64,000 nucleotides of DNA from Meghimatium bilineatum. Taxonomy: Eukaryota; Mollusca; Gastropoda; Stylommatophora; Philomycidae. Positions 1 to 12,400 of this stretch are shown here, in pieces. Location of the stretch: NCBI GenBank assembly GCA_034231615.1, contig CM067307.1:3797647-3861646 (forward strand), read 5' to 3'. Made by a program: the position numbers and the translations under genes. Below the pieces are notes generated by a model. That model was not told where the DNA came from. It saw only the letters and a program-made list of their open reading frames with translations, and ran no database searches. Each line of letters opens with the position of its first letter. Position 1 is the stretch's first letter.

Positions 1-480
1 AGCAAGCAAACCTACATCTGTAACAAGCAAACCTATATAACTGATTGTAACAGACACATTTGTAACAAGCAAACCAATATGTTCTCAGAATGAACAGCCT
101 AAGAATTCCCCAGCAGTTACTATATTGGGTACCACCCGGAGTAAGAAGAAGAGGGAGACCTAGAGAAACTCTACGAAGAACCATTAATAGAGAAGGCATG
201 TCAATGAACCTAAACAACGCGCAAGAATTAAAAGACATGGCAACACAAAGACAAAAATGGAAGGCTATTGTTTCTGCCCTATGCGCCTCCTATGGCCCTG
301 GAGGAACACAACATAACATAACAAACCAACATAACTGATTGTATCAGACACATTTGTAATAAACCTACATTTTAACAAACAAACCTACATCTGTAACAAG
401 CAAAGCTACATTTGTAGCAAGCAAACCTACATTTGTAACAAACAAACCTACATTTGTAACAAGCAAACCTACATAAACAT
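1..480. repeat. 21-bp minisatellite, interrupted by a LINE fragment
   Basis: Units close to AACAAGCAAACCTACATTTG occupy 1-85 and 345-475. A LINE 3' end sits between them. Sequence around TAACTGATTGTA...CAGACACATTTGTAA occurs on both sides of the LINE, which fits insertion into the array. Confidence 0.75.
88..322 (+). mobile_element. LINE 3'-end fragment (RRRGRPRET type)
   Basis: It translates as RIPQQLLYWVPPG, then RRRGRPRETLRRTINREG and RQKWKAIVSALCASYGPGG. This is the conserved C-terminal tail that follows the reverse transcriptase in many LINE ORF2 proteins. A second, more decayed copy of the same family lies at 52175-52430. It is strongly 5'-truncated. Confidence 0.75.
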
Positions 481-784
481 TTGGCATATGTAATGCACAC
501 ATGAACATACACTATTGGATTACAATGCTGCAGCGCGAGTTAGCAGGACATAGACTAAATAATGGTATGCATTACAGTGTGGTTTACAGCTGGCTGTGAT
601 ATACGTGGCTTTTTTCACGACACTCCTGATGAGCATATGGTATTCTGAGATATTGATAACTGCTAAACTATCTTTCTCCATTTAAATCATCGCATTTAGC
701 TTCTGGCGTATAAATAGCAATGAAACTAGCTAAACACCCTCCCACCATCCTCTCCCAATCTTTATCACATAGTTCTTTACGAAA

Positions 785-1112
785 GAAGGATTCAGGCTTT
801 TGGAAACAAGTGCTACAGACGTTTGTTAAGAATTAGCTACATAGAACACGAAACAAATATATATGTATGGTAGCAAATAAACAAACTTGCAGGTTATCAA
901 GAACCACTTTTGGCAGCGGTGACACGACATAAATTTGTTTGGTTTGAACATGTACCGAGACACGACTTCCTAATATTAGTGTGCAAGGAAGAGTCGAGGG
1001 TGAAAGGAAAAACGGAATCTGGAAGATCTTGGAATGATAACTTTAAGGAATTGTCTGGGCATAATTTATCTACACTCCTCCGAATGTCTGTGGATAGTTG
1101 TTAGGAGGGCCT
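785..1112 (+). mobile_element. LINE 3'-end fragment (FGH..RHD type)
   Basis: With frame breaks it reads RHKFVWFEHVPRHDFL, then RSWNDNFKELSGHNLSTLL, the tail of a LINE ORF2. The same family recurs at 22960-23465, 40020-40335 (minus) and 41395-41570. Stops and frameshifts show it is dead. Confidence 0.7.
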
Positions 1113-1167
1113 TTTTGTGCTGTTATCCCCAGTTTCACACCTATATGTCCATATCTTATACTTTTTA

Positions 1168-1402
1168 TGTACAGTACAAGTAGATTCCACCACGAAGTCG
1201 AGTTCTTTTCCTTCTATACGTTTGTAAATTTCGTGTTCATAATTCAATACTTGAAATATTAATTTATTTTAGGATGTGGGTTAGGATTATGATAATTCTG
1301 TTTTACATAACAAACCCTAACCCCAACCCTAAATAAATAAATATTTCAATTATTAAATGATGAACTTGACATGTGGTGGCGTCTACTTATACTGTACCAA
1401 TT
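1168..1402. mobile_element. Foldback (MITE-like) element with TTAGGGTT-like core
   Basis: The first ~110 bp (from GTACAGTACAAGTAGA) pair imperfectly with the last ~110 bp (TCTACTTATACTGTACC). The centre holds GGGTTAGG and CCCTAACCCC. No coding sequence is present. A related palindrome is at 18768-19003 and a half copy at 8820-8945. Confidence 0.65.
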
Positions 1403-1781
1403 TTTCTTATCACTATCTTAAACTTAGGGTTTAAGATTAAAATAGCAAAATATGTTTGGTGTAGACTGACGACTATTCTTTAGAAAACGATCCCTATTTC
1501 CAAAGTCGTATTTATGATCCTGATTGTACCTTTCAATTGATGAAGGCTGTTTAATCGAAACGTCCTTTTGAGTTTAATTTTGTACTTCATACAGTTATCT
1601 TATTGTTATGTTTTAATCTCCTGCTGCTTAATACACTTTATAATAAACAGCGCCATTAAAAAAAAACACCATGTAATGTAGTTTTGCAAAATATAAACAA
1701 TTAAATTCACGTTTCTACCCAAAAAAACCGTCTATGGATACATTTACTATGAATGTTTATCTTTCTACTTGTTACTTTTAG

Positions 1782-1861
1782 TGGTACATAAATCTGACAG
1801 TCAACGCAAGACAACCGGGTCTAAACTTTGAGAAACAGAAAGAGTATAGTCTTACACTATG
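1782..1861 (+). CDS. Cadherin gene exon 1 of window (end of ECa)
   Basis: Acceptor TTACTTTTAG, donor GTAAGT. It reads WYINLTV then [13 protein letters not shown], the LDxExxxxYxLTV strand of an EC repeat. It starts in phase 0 and ends after two bases of a codon, matching exon 2. It is short, and the joining codon gives Trp where Thr or Val is usual, so this is the least certain exon. No earlier exon was recognised between 1 and 1781. Confidence 0.62.
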
Positions 1862-2310
1862 GTAAGTTTATATTTTCTGATTTTGAATACAGGCACATAT
1901 CCGTTTTCTTCGTCCAATCACAAAGTGACTAAGATAACACATATTTATATTTTATATTCTTCGTCCAATCACAAAGTGACTACAATGAAACGTATTTACA
2001 ATAATAACTACATTTACTTTTCGCCCAATCACAAAGTGACTACGATAAAACATGTACATGTATTTTGTTTGTAGGTTTCAATACACAGAAATTATGCGCT
2101 TCTATGAAGCTCTTGTTTCATATGTTCAGAGGTTTCAGTAGTCTCATCACAGGTTGTCTTATTGCGTTTATAGAAAACATGTCCCGAAATTTAGGATCTC
2201 CTACAACATACCTCCGCATGGCTGAGGATAACGTTGTCTGGATGCGTTTTTTGTTTTGTTGATGCCTTCAGTGTTTTACCAACTACGACCGTGACCGGTT
2301 GTATGTCGTA

Positions 2311-2375
<65 letters not shown>

Positions 2376-3417
2376 GACCCAGCTGAATTTGTGAGCAAAG
2401 AATGATAAATCAGTAATGTTAGGGGAAAAACCTAACGCACTAAAGATGTGAGAGATGGTGCAACACACAGTATTGAGGGGGGACAACAAGAGTTACGTAA
2501 GGAGTGTTGCAACAAAATACAGAGCACACTAACGACATCAATAGAAACAAACGACGTTTCAACTAAAACGTCTTCATCAGGGGGAAAACAACAGGAAATT
2601 TATATTACGGAAAATCATGATTAAGAGTAAGTAAAGTAAAGTTAATCCATATCATTTATTAAGCCGTAGTGGTGTGAGAAGTTGATGTAAGAGCATTCAT
2701 TAATGCCGTAGGGGTGAGAGAAGTTGACGTAAGAGCAATTATTAACGCTGTAGGAGTGTGAGAAGTTGATGTAAGAGAATTTATTAACGCTGTAGGAGTG
2801 TGAGAAGTTGATGTAAGAGCATTTATTAACGCCGTGGGGATGTGAGAAGCTGATATAAGAGAGACGCGAAAGAAGATGGTACGGTAGATAAGATGATAGA
2901 AAGAAAAAGGAGAAAAAAGACAAATACGACAAGACCAGAAGAGACGGTGAAAGGAACAGTAACAGATCAAGTATTATAAGTAGAAAAGTCTAAGTAATAT
3001 CCAAGGAAAAAATACTTATTTGAAATCCGGTGTAGACGATCAGAAGGGTTTAATTAACATTGTGTGAGACAGACTAAATGTCCACTCTACCGGCGAGATT
3101 TATAATAATTATGGTGACGAAAATAAATACATGTGTGATGTTATGAATAATAAATAAATCAGAAGAGCATTCCAAATGACAACACTTTAGACAATATTCT
3201 ACGTAGAAATATCTGACTTGAAGAGGTTCCTTCTTATCATGGTTTCTACTGTCTCTCTTTGTCTTGCATTCTATCTCTGATTATGACGTGTCCCAAATGT
3301 AGCAGGGGATTCTATTTCAGAATTGTACTTTTATAGTCCCCTGTTTTCAAGACAAAAATTATGAATTGATAACAATAAGGACTGGACATGAGTAAGATAA
3401 GCATAATAATAGTAGTA

Positions 3418-3471
<54 letters not shown>

Positions 3472-6400
3472 GTAGTAGTGGTAGTAATAATAATAATAAT
3501 AATAATGATAATAATAACAATGAAGACCCATAATCCGTTATGCTCGTAGAGGTGCCACACTGGATACATTAGCACAAACAGTTCTCCAAACAACTCTAAC
3601 TTCAGTCATTCAAATGAGTGTAGAAAAGATATTCCCTGACCATTCCTAGATGTCATACATCCAGGATTGTCTTTGTCCTCCTCTCCGACTTCCAACCTTG
3701 ACTGTTTCTTGCAAAAAATTAAGATTAAGATTATTCACGTCTACATTAAAGCACTGAAAACAGAGAGGCACGGCGAGATTTTTGCTTTGGTGTTTTCAGA
3801 GCCGCACCCCTTCGACTCTGAAGAGTTATTGCTTTAATGTAATGTAATTATTCTTGTAACTTGTCCCAGTCATGTTCTGAATCCTTTGACAGGGTATCAG
3901 ACAAGAAAGCCCGGGCCTCTGCCGTACTGATAGTCAAGGTAGTTAATGCAAACGACAACAAACCTAATCTGAATGTCTATCTAGACACCATAACGATTAA
4001 CGAGGAAACTGCTATTGGCACTAACTTGGACTACTCTATAGCTTTCTCTGATGATGACGTTTCAGACAATGTTTATGTTGGCCTTATGGGTAAGTACTTT
4101 TGCTATTATTTCTTCATTGTATTCTGTTTTTTTTTTAAATTGTATTTTCTATTTCTTGATTGTTTCGTCTATTTTTTGAGTGTATCGAAGTTCAGCATTG
4201 CCTTCTTCTTAAAAAAGTTTTTCAAGTTCAAGTACGACTAGATCAGGTGTCGTCTCCTCAATGAACAATAGCAGCAATGAATGAATAATATCAGCTGTCT
4301 CTTTGTTTCGGTGCTGCACGCTGATAAACTGTGATTTGTTTATCTCATGATGTGTTTCCCTCCCACTTGTATTTTTATTCATCTCCTTTTCAACGCTTCT
4401 CTACTTATCTCACTCGTGATGCCACTCAACTGATCCCATTCGCACACATGTGGTTGCGTCTGTGGTTCTCACCAATGGCCCACTGGACATACTACCCATG
4501 CAACAGAAAACCTTAGTGGATTACGTGCCGTTAAATTGAGGTTATCTTCTTAGAGAAGCTTCATGGCACGTCATCTATACAATTATGCTTTTATTTTGTT
4601 AGTTGTTGAAATGTGTTTCATGTTTACCTGAATATATAAGTATGTACCCTCTGTGGTTGGGAGGGAGCCAGAGATGTACTGTGCAGCACTGGGGAGGAGG
4701 AAACTGACAGCACTGTTTTTTCCTATGACTGAGATCCATCATAGAGGCACAGTGACTCAGGACGTGACAATCCTTTTGACTTGAACATTTGGTTGCATGC
4801 CTGGAGCAATAGATAAGTTCGGCATAACCAGTAGTCAATTGGTGGCGGGGAATGAGCACAGTGAACCCTCTCTTGGCTGCAGTGGCCCGGAGCAGTGCAT
4901 AGGTTGAAACCTACCTTCCTGGTGGTGTGATAGTTATTCTCTGGCTCTGGTCCAGGGTGGGCATAAAATCCACAGACTTCCAAGCATTATAATGCCATTT
5001 AATAGCATTGGGTCAAAGGGCATGAGCCCATGGACCGCTGAGTCAGCAACCAATCAACCAACCATCCTACTCGCGATGCGACACAACTGATCTCACTCGC
5101 GATACTATCCAACTGATGCCACTCGCGATGCCACTCAATTGATCCCACTGGCAATGCCACTCAATTGACCCACTGGCAATGCCACTCAATTGATCCCACT
5201 GGCGATGCAACTTAATTGAGTGACACTCAATGAAATTGAGTGTGATCAGTTGAATTGCATCGCGAGTGGGATCAATTGAGTGACATCACGAGTGGAATTT
5301 TAATGTCTTCTTTCCACCTTTCTCGTGGTATACTTTTGGCTCTATATACAAATATGATTTTAGATGCTCTTATTCAGAGGCTTTATCGGAACTAATGTGT
5401 TGAAATTCTCGCGGTCCTCATTTATAGCTCCTGTTGTAGGCTTAATGCAGTGTTTACGCACTGCCGGCTTGAAACAACTAGAACTGTCGGCCTCTACACT
5501 GTATTGGATTTATTGAGACGGGGTTCGGCGCATCTACGGACCTGCTCTGAGTGAACTGATTCTTGATTAGAAACTGGCCTCACAGCACGTGGGGCATTTC
5601 CATAAGTACTCCGCCCTCTGTTCCAGCAGCCATCCTACTCGATGGTGTTTCGAGTCTAATGTCGCTGAAACAGACGTCGACATCAGGGCACAACTCTGGC
5701 CCTTGCGATAGGTTTCTTTGTTGTTCCGCCCACCCACGCCGTGACCGTAACTAGTTAAAGCATGACATCGGCCTGCCGGAACAACATGGTAACTGTTATC
5801 GAAGGTTACGACTACGGCCTGGGTGAACTGATAATAAGCTACCCTGATAGTAGGTCACGTAGCGCAGGGCGCACTGGCTTCACATATAAAAGGTCCTGGA
5901 TTCATTCCCCAGTTGAAACGGAAATATTTTTCAGATCGCAACTGCTCCCAAGTCGACGCAGCCTTAATTGGGTACCATATTAATCCGGAAAGTAAAGACT
6001 GCGAAGGAAAGAATATGGCTACCGCCCTCATATAGCAGAGCTTCGTTCATATAGCAGAACCATATGCAGATCACTAGCATCTCATACCACTACGGCAGTA
6101 ATAAATGCTATTGGTTAACTTGACTTACTCATAACCGACACGATATAGTTCACGAGTCTCGTTCTTTGTTTACATAAAATTGACGAATGCACACTTTTTG
6201 GATGTGTTCACTGCAACACTGCTACTGATGACATCATCTACGATGCTAGTAATGATGAAGATATGATGTGATTTATGACGTATGCAGCAGCGAGCGATGA
6301 CGTATCTGCACAGCGATTGATGACACTTCCTGCGATTGACAGAGCCTGGATAATATGTTCCAGAACTAGAACATTTAAGTGGATTTCACAGTGTGTCAAT

Positions 6401-9400
6401 CAAACAAGCAACAGAAAATCTCCATATGTATTACAGTTGACATATTTTTTAAAACGATCACATTGTCATCACCAAAATGGGGTGCAAAGGGAACGCATTG
6501 CTCTAGGCGGACCCAGGGTTAGCAGATAACCAAGATCCCAAATGTACCTCCACGTGGTGCACCCTGGAAACAGAAATACAGCAGCTCGTGCTGATTCTGG
6601 CCAAATCATTTGGGGATCGTGTCCGAGAATGTGGAGGTAGCAGATGGAAAGAGATTTGACTGCACAAGAGACAGACAATATCTCCGACACCACCAGCATC
6701 ACCACATATAGCAACACTGTCGACATACAGTGAAGCTAGTCAGTCCAGTCCGAACATTGGAGGGGCGGCCAATGTAAAATGCACGTAAAGGTAAATGCAT
6801 GGCGAGAGACAAATATGTTTCACACAGAGTACAATGAAACAATGAAAGGGCAGAACAGCGCTAGAGGGCAGCGCGAACTGCAAATAGAAAGTGAAAAGTC
6901 CCTAGGAAAGGGAACTACAAGCTCCGTCAGCTCGAGACGGGCTTCTAGTTACCAGAGTTCCTAACAGGCAGAGACCCAGACCCATCCATCGGCGTTTGGT
7001 AAAGCAAAAGACCTAACCCAACTCTAATGTCGAGCCTTCCTAAACCGGAAATATGCTTGCAAAGAGAAAGGGTTCTGTACCCGATGGGTGTAGGCAAGAA
7101 AGGGACAACGATGGCAGTCCTGGCCCAACTCTACTGTCAAGGTTTCCTATACCGGAAGTAACTTGCAGAGAGAAAGGGTTCTGTACTCGATTCGCTCAGG
7201 CACAAAAGGGACAACGATTTAGCCCTGGCCCAACTCTACTGTCAGGTTTTCCTACACCGGAAATACACTTGAAGAGAGAAAGGGTTCAGTACCTGATGGG
7301 CTCAGGCGCTATTGGGACAAGGACGCTCAGCTCGAGAACGCCTTGCTCTCAAACGCGTGGTGTGAGACTCGAACTTGGACAAGGGGTACACGATGTCGGT
7401 GAATGACACCTCGGCTAAGAGGGCGAAAGAGCCAGGGTCCAACTCCTCTGTTGAGTTCTTCCCCTTAAGGAACCAGGCTCATGGATGAGAAACGGTTCAG
7501 TACCCAATGGGCACAGGCACAGCACGTCCAATTACACGAGGCAAGTTCATAGACAGTGGAACACCTCGTTCGAGTGAGACGAGAGCTAGAAAATCGTCTG
7601 GGCGAAGAGTCTTCACTACGCGTGCCTGGAGACAGATATAGAGACTGTCACAGGCTAAGGGTAGCCCACCCGAATTGTCAAGGCATGCCGAAATCGGATG
7701 TGCTAGGCCTACAAGGCGCATAACGGTGGCACAACGTAATCACGCTCCCGGCGGAAATCGCACGGATATCCGTGATGGTTACAATGGAGCGAACGAAAAA
7801 CAAACAAAACAATCACCAAAATCACCACGATTTTTATCGAACAGTATCATTCAATGTATTACATTTCTGTAACCTTACGTTTAATCACATATAAGTCACA
7901 GTTCATACGCTGCAAATAGCAACAGTTAATCTGATACGTCTGTTTCTGATCAGGTGAAGACGCCAGAGTTCTCAACATCAACCCTAGTACAGGTTCCATT
8001 ACTCTCAACTCAAAGATTGACGTGGACCCTAACACTGAAATTAAAGTTCTTAAACCAATACTATTCGGTAAGTTCCGTTATCACAATCTTATTCTAGATT
8101 ATGCGTTAATTTAACGAATTTCATGTTTGGAGTATGTGAACGTTAATGGTATTATTATATCAGTAGTACCTACAAAATTTATTAACAACACAAGAGACAG
8201 AAAGTTGTGGAGAAGCATGATCGCCTTCGTCATTTGGCAAGGCACTTGATTGGTTGATTGATTGTAATCTTAGTATTAACAGTTTTGCTCCGAGATACCA
8301 ATCAATTGGTGCAATTATTGTCTCGAATGGACACAAAACCAATTTATCAGCTTATGAAATAGATTATAAACATACAATATGGTCAAATACCAAAATATAT
8401 TGACAGTGCTCATGTGTGAATCAGTTAAAATATACTTTAGCAGTAACATGAGTAATTATTTGAACATGAATAAAGTAGCGAATTGTTTCTTTCCTGAAAT
8501 TTAGCCAGCGATGGAACCCTTACATCATCTGCAACTCTTACGCTGACGGTGACTGACATCAATGATAACTCTCCTGTCTGTAACCCATCAACCTATTATG
8601 TTGAAGTTGTGGAAGAAGAGAAAGGTATTATAACAAAAATCTTGTTCTCTGATTATTCATCTGTAAGTTAACTCTTTATTTCACATTAGCTGCTGTAATT
8701 CCTAATCAGATGTATTCATTGAACCAGTATTCCAATAAATTTAAAATTCCAACGATCCATTGTACGCACTATGAAATCAATGTTTGCTACTATGACCTCT
8801 GTCCAACCCCCATTCTCATTTCCCATTAGTGTATACCTACGTAATTTGTGGTTAATTGATGTAAATATTATATCAATAAATAATCAATAATTAATTTAAA
8901 TATTCATTTTTTATGGTTAGGGGTTAGGGTTATGTTTAAGCTCACCTGTTTCACTTCACCAGCTCACCTACTAAACTTTCCTTCATCTCAGCGCACTAAT
9001 TCATTTCACCAGCTCACTTGTTTCACTTCACCAACTCATCTGTGTCACTTCACCAGCTCACCTACTTTCCTTCATCCCAGTTCACTTGTTTCCCCTTCAC
9101 CAGCTCACCCGTATCACTTCAAAAGCGGAGATGCCAACCCCCCCCCCCCTTATTTTAATTTTCCGCTCATCATCTACATCTCAGACCCTTCTCCTCATCA
9201 ATATGTTTTATCAATCTGATCTTCTTTAACTACCGATCTAACAATTTCTCATACCTGTCCCACCTTTTGCACTTGAGTTGCTATTTTTTTCACCCAACTC
9301 TTTCATAATATGATTCGTAACAATTCACGTCCCGAACCTATATCTCATCTGCTTTTCACCTGGCCAATCTGCTTTATCCGACCCATTTGACACACACGAT

Positions 9401-12400
9401 TCACCAGACCCACAAAATTTCCATAATCCGCGTGCTTAACCGTACCCAAGAGATAATACTCTCGTGTCTGGGAAAAAACCCGATACTAGAAATGCAAGGG
9501 CTGGGGTAATAAAAGGCAAATGTAAAAAATGAAAGGAAATTAACTCATTTCCGTTCACTTTTACATTCCCCTCACCCACCTGCTTGATTCCGCCAGTCTG
9601 CTTCTCTTGATTTATCTGACAAAACCTTCTTCACTGGACACACATCTGATACACTTACTTTACCTAAACCACATTTTTATTTCCACCCACCTGTTAAATA
9701 CTGTATACACATAAAGACATTATTCAAATTTATTCATTAATACCAACATCATTAATACCAACATCATTTTTTTTTTCTTTCGCTCCATTGTAACCATCAC
9801 GGATATCCGTGCGATTTCCGCCGGGAACGTGATTACGTTGTGCCACCGTTATACGCCTTGTAGGCCTAGCACATCCGATTTCGGCATGTCTTGAAAATTC
9901 GGGTGGGCTACGCTTAGCCAGTGACAGCCTCTATATCTGTCTCCAGGCACGCTTAGTGGATACTCTTCGCCCAGACGATTGTTTGCTCTCGTCTGACTCG
10001 AACGAGGTGTTCCACTGTCTATGAATTTGCCTCGTGTAATTGGACGTGTTGTGCCTGTGCCCATTGGGTACTGAGCCGTTTCTCATCCGTGAGCCTGGTT
10101 CCTTAAGGGGAAGAACTCAACAGAGGAGTTGGACCCTGGCTCTTTCGCCCTCTTAGCCGAGGTGTCATTCACCGACATCGTGTACCCCTTGTCCAAGTTC
10201 GAGTCTCACACCACGTGTTTGAGAGCAAGGCGTTCTCGAGCTGAGCGTCCTTGTCCCAATAGCGCCTGAGCCCATCAGGTACTGAACCCTTTCTCTCTTC
10301 AAGTGTATTTCCGGTGTAGGAAAACCTGACAGTAGAGTTGGGCCAGGGCTAAATCGTTGTCCCTTTTGTGCCTGAGCGCATCGAGTACGGAACCCTTTCT
10401 CTTCGCGAGCATATTTCCGGTTTAGGAAGGCTCGACATTAGAGTTGGATTAGGTCTTCTTGCTTTACCAAACGCCAATGAATGGGTCTGGGTCTCTGCCT
10501 GTAAGGAACACAGGTAACTACAAGCTCGTCTCGAGCTGACGGAGCTTGTAGTTCCCCTTTCCTAGGGACTTTTCACTTTCTATTTGCAGTTCGCGCTGCC
10601 CTCTAGCGCTATTCTGCCCTTTCATTGTTTCATTGTACTCGGTATGAAATCTATGTCTCTCGCCATGCATCTACCTTTACGTGCATTTTACATTGGCCGC
10701 CCCTCCAATGTTCGGACTGGACTGACTAGCTTCACTGTATGTCGACAGTGTCGCTATATGTGGTGCTGCTGGTGGTGTCGGAGATATTGTCTGTCTCTTG
10801 TGCAGTCAAATCTCTTTCCATCTGCTACCTCCACATTCTCGGACACGATCCCCAAATGATTTGGCCAGAATCAGCACGAGCTGCTGTATTTCTGTTTCCA
10901 GGGTGCACCGCGTGGAGGTACATTTGGGATCTTGGTTATCTGCTAACCCTGGGTCCGCCTAGAGCAATGCGTTCCCTTTGCACCCCACCAACATCATTAA
11001 TACCGACATCATTTATACCAACATCATTAATACCAACATCATTAACCAAAAGCTGATTTCCACATCATCCATCAAAGATGTTATCTTGTACCTATTACTT
11101 TCCATCAGGTAGCCGAGTGGTTTGTAACCTCAACTGTACAGATCGAGACAGTTCTCTTAACGGTAACAACAAGCTAATCTACACAATACTCCAGGGTAAC
11201 CCATCTTTGTTTGGGTAAGATTCACCTAATAATTGTGACACTTTGGGGGCTTTTAGTCTATGATATAAGTCATTTTAACAAAGAGAGAGAGTGAGAGAGA
11301 GAGAGAGAAAGAGAAAGGCAGAGAGAGGGGGGATAGAGATAGCCAGATACAGCACCAGCATGTCAGGGATGACGTAACAGGCTGCAAATGAAGATTGAAA
11401 ACACAGGAGCTACAGCAGCATGACTTATGAAGATCCTACCTGTAGTGCAGTGTTTGGTGGTCTTCAGGTGAATGTCTGGATTCCGCGTGGTCTGAGCTTT
11501 GAAACCAAACTAAAGGTTTACAGTGTAGTTGCTCTACCTTCTACGCTATATGCAGCTGAAACCTGGGCTATCTATGCTGAAACCTGGGATGTCTATGCTG
11601 AAACCTGGGCTGTCTATGATGAAACATGGGATGTCTATGCTGAAACATGGGCTGTCTATGCTGAAACCTGGGCTGTCTATGATGAAACATGGGATGTCTA
11701 TGTTTAAAGCTGGGCTTTCTATGCTGAAACCTGGGCTGTCTATGTGTGCATATAAGCGCTAAAGGAGCTGCTAGAAAAAGCATTTGAAGCACTATTTAAA
11801 GACAGCTCTTAAGCACTGCAAGATTGCCCCAAAATCTAAGGAAACCACAACTCTTGGCCATATAACATGCAAAATCCAGGGAAACCGCTGCTCGTGACCA
11901 TACAACATGCAATAGTTAGATCAGTGCTGGTATTTAAAGTTTTCTACAGAGTAGAACACTGTAGGCGATTCAAAAGAAAAAAAAACCAAAAGAAGAGACA
12001 AGACTGCCGTCCGTCATCGCAAGACCTACTACATTCCTGCTCACATTGCAACAGGTCTTTCAGAGCCCAGACTGGAATCATCAGCCATCTGAAGACACAC
12101 AAGGAATAACATATAACTTGACCGTTTTTAATGTCATGCTTCTCTCTGCATGCCAAGAAGAAGGATCATTACTATGGGGGCAGAGGGCATTGATGATTAC
12201 AACATTACTATGGGGGCAGAGGGCATTGATCATTACAACATTACTATGGGGGCAGAGGGCATTGATGATTACAACATTACTATGGGGACAGAGGGCATTG
12301 ATGATTACAACATTACTATGGGGGCAGAGGGCATTGATGATTACAACATTACTATGGGGGCAGAGGGCATTGATGATTACAACATTACTATGGGGGCAGA

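Noticed and set aside
3312-3593. Poly-Ile and poly-Tyr open frames
   Set aside because: (TAA)n microsatellite read on the minus strand.
7053-7406. 117-codon open frame in the left retroposon arm
   Set aside because: Arises from the element's internal ~120-bp repeats; the frame is not conserved in the inverted or older copy.
6479-10987. Inverted pair as terminal repeats of one large DNA transposon carrying exons 3-4
   Set aside because: Each arm has its own target duplication and poly(A) end, so they are two separate insertions.
11867-12109. Stand-alone C2H2 zinc-finger gene
   Set aside because: The finger is the known C-terminal part of a LINE ORF2; LINE RT-flank sequence precedes it and other copies lie nearby.
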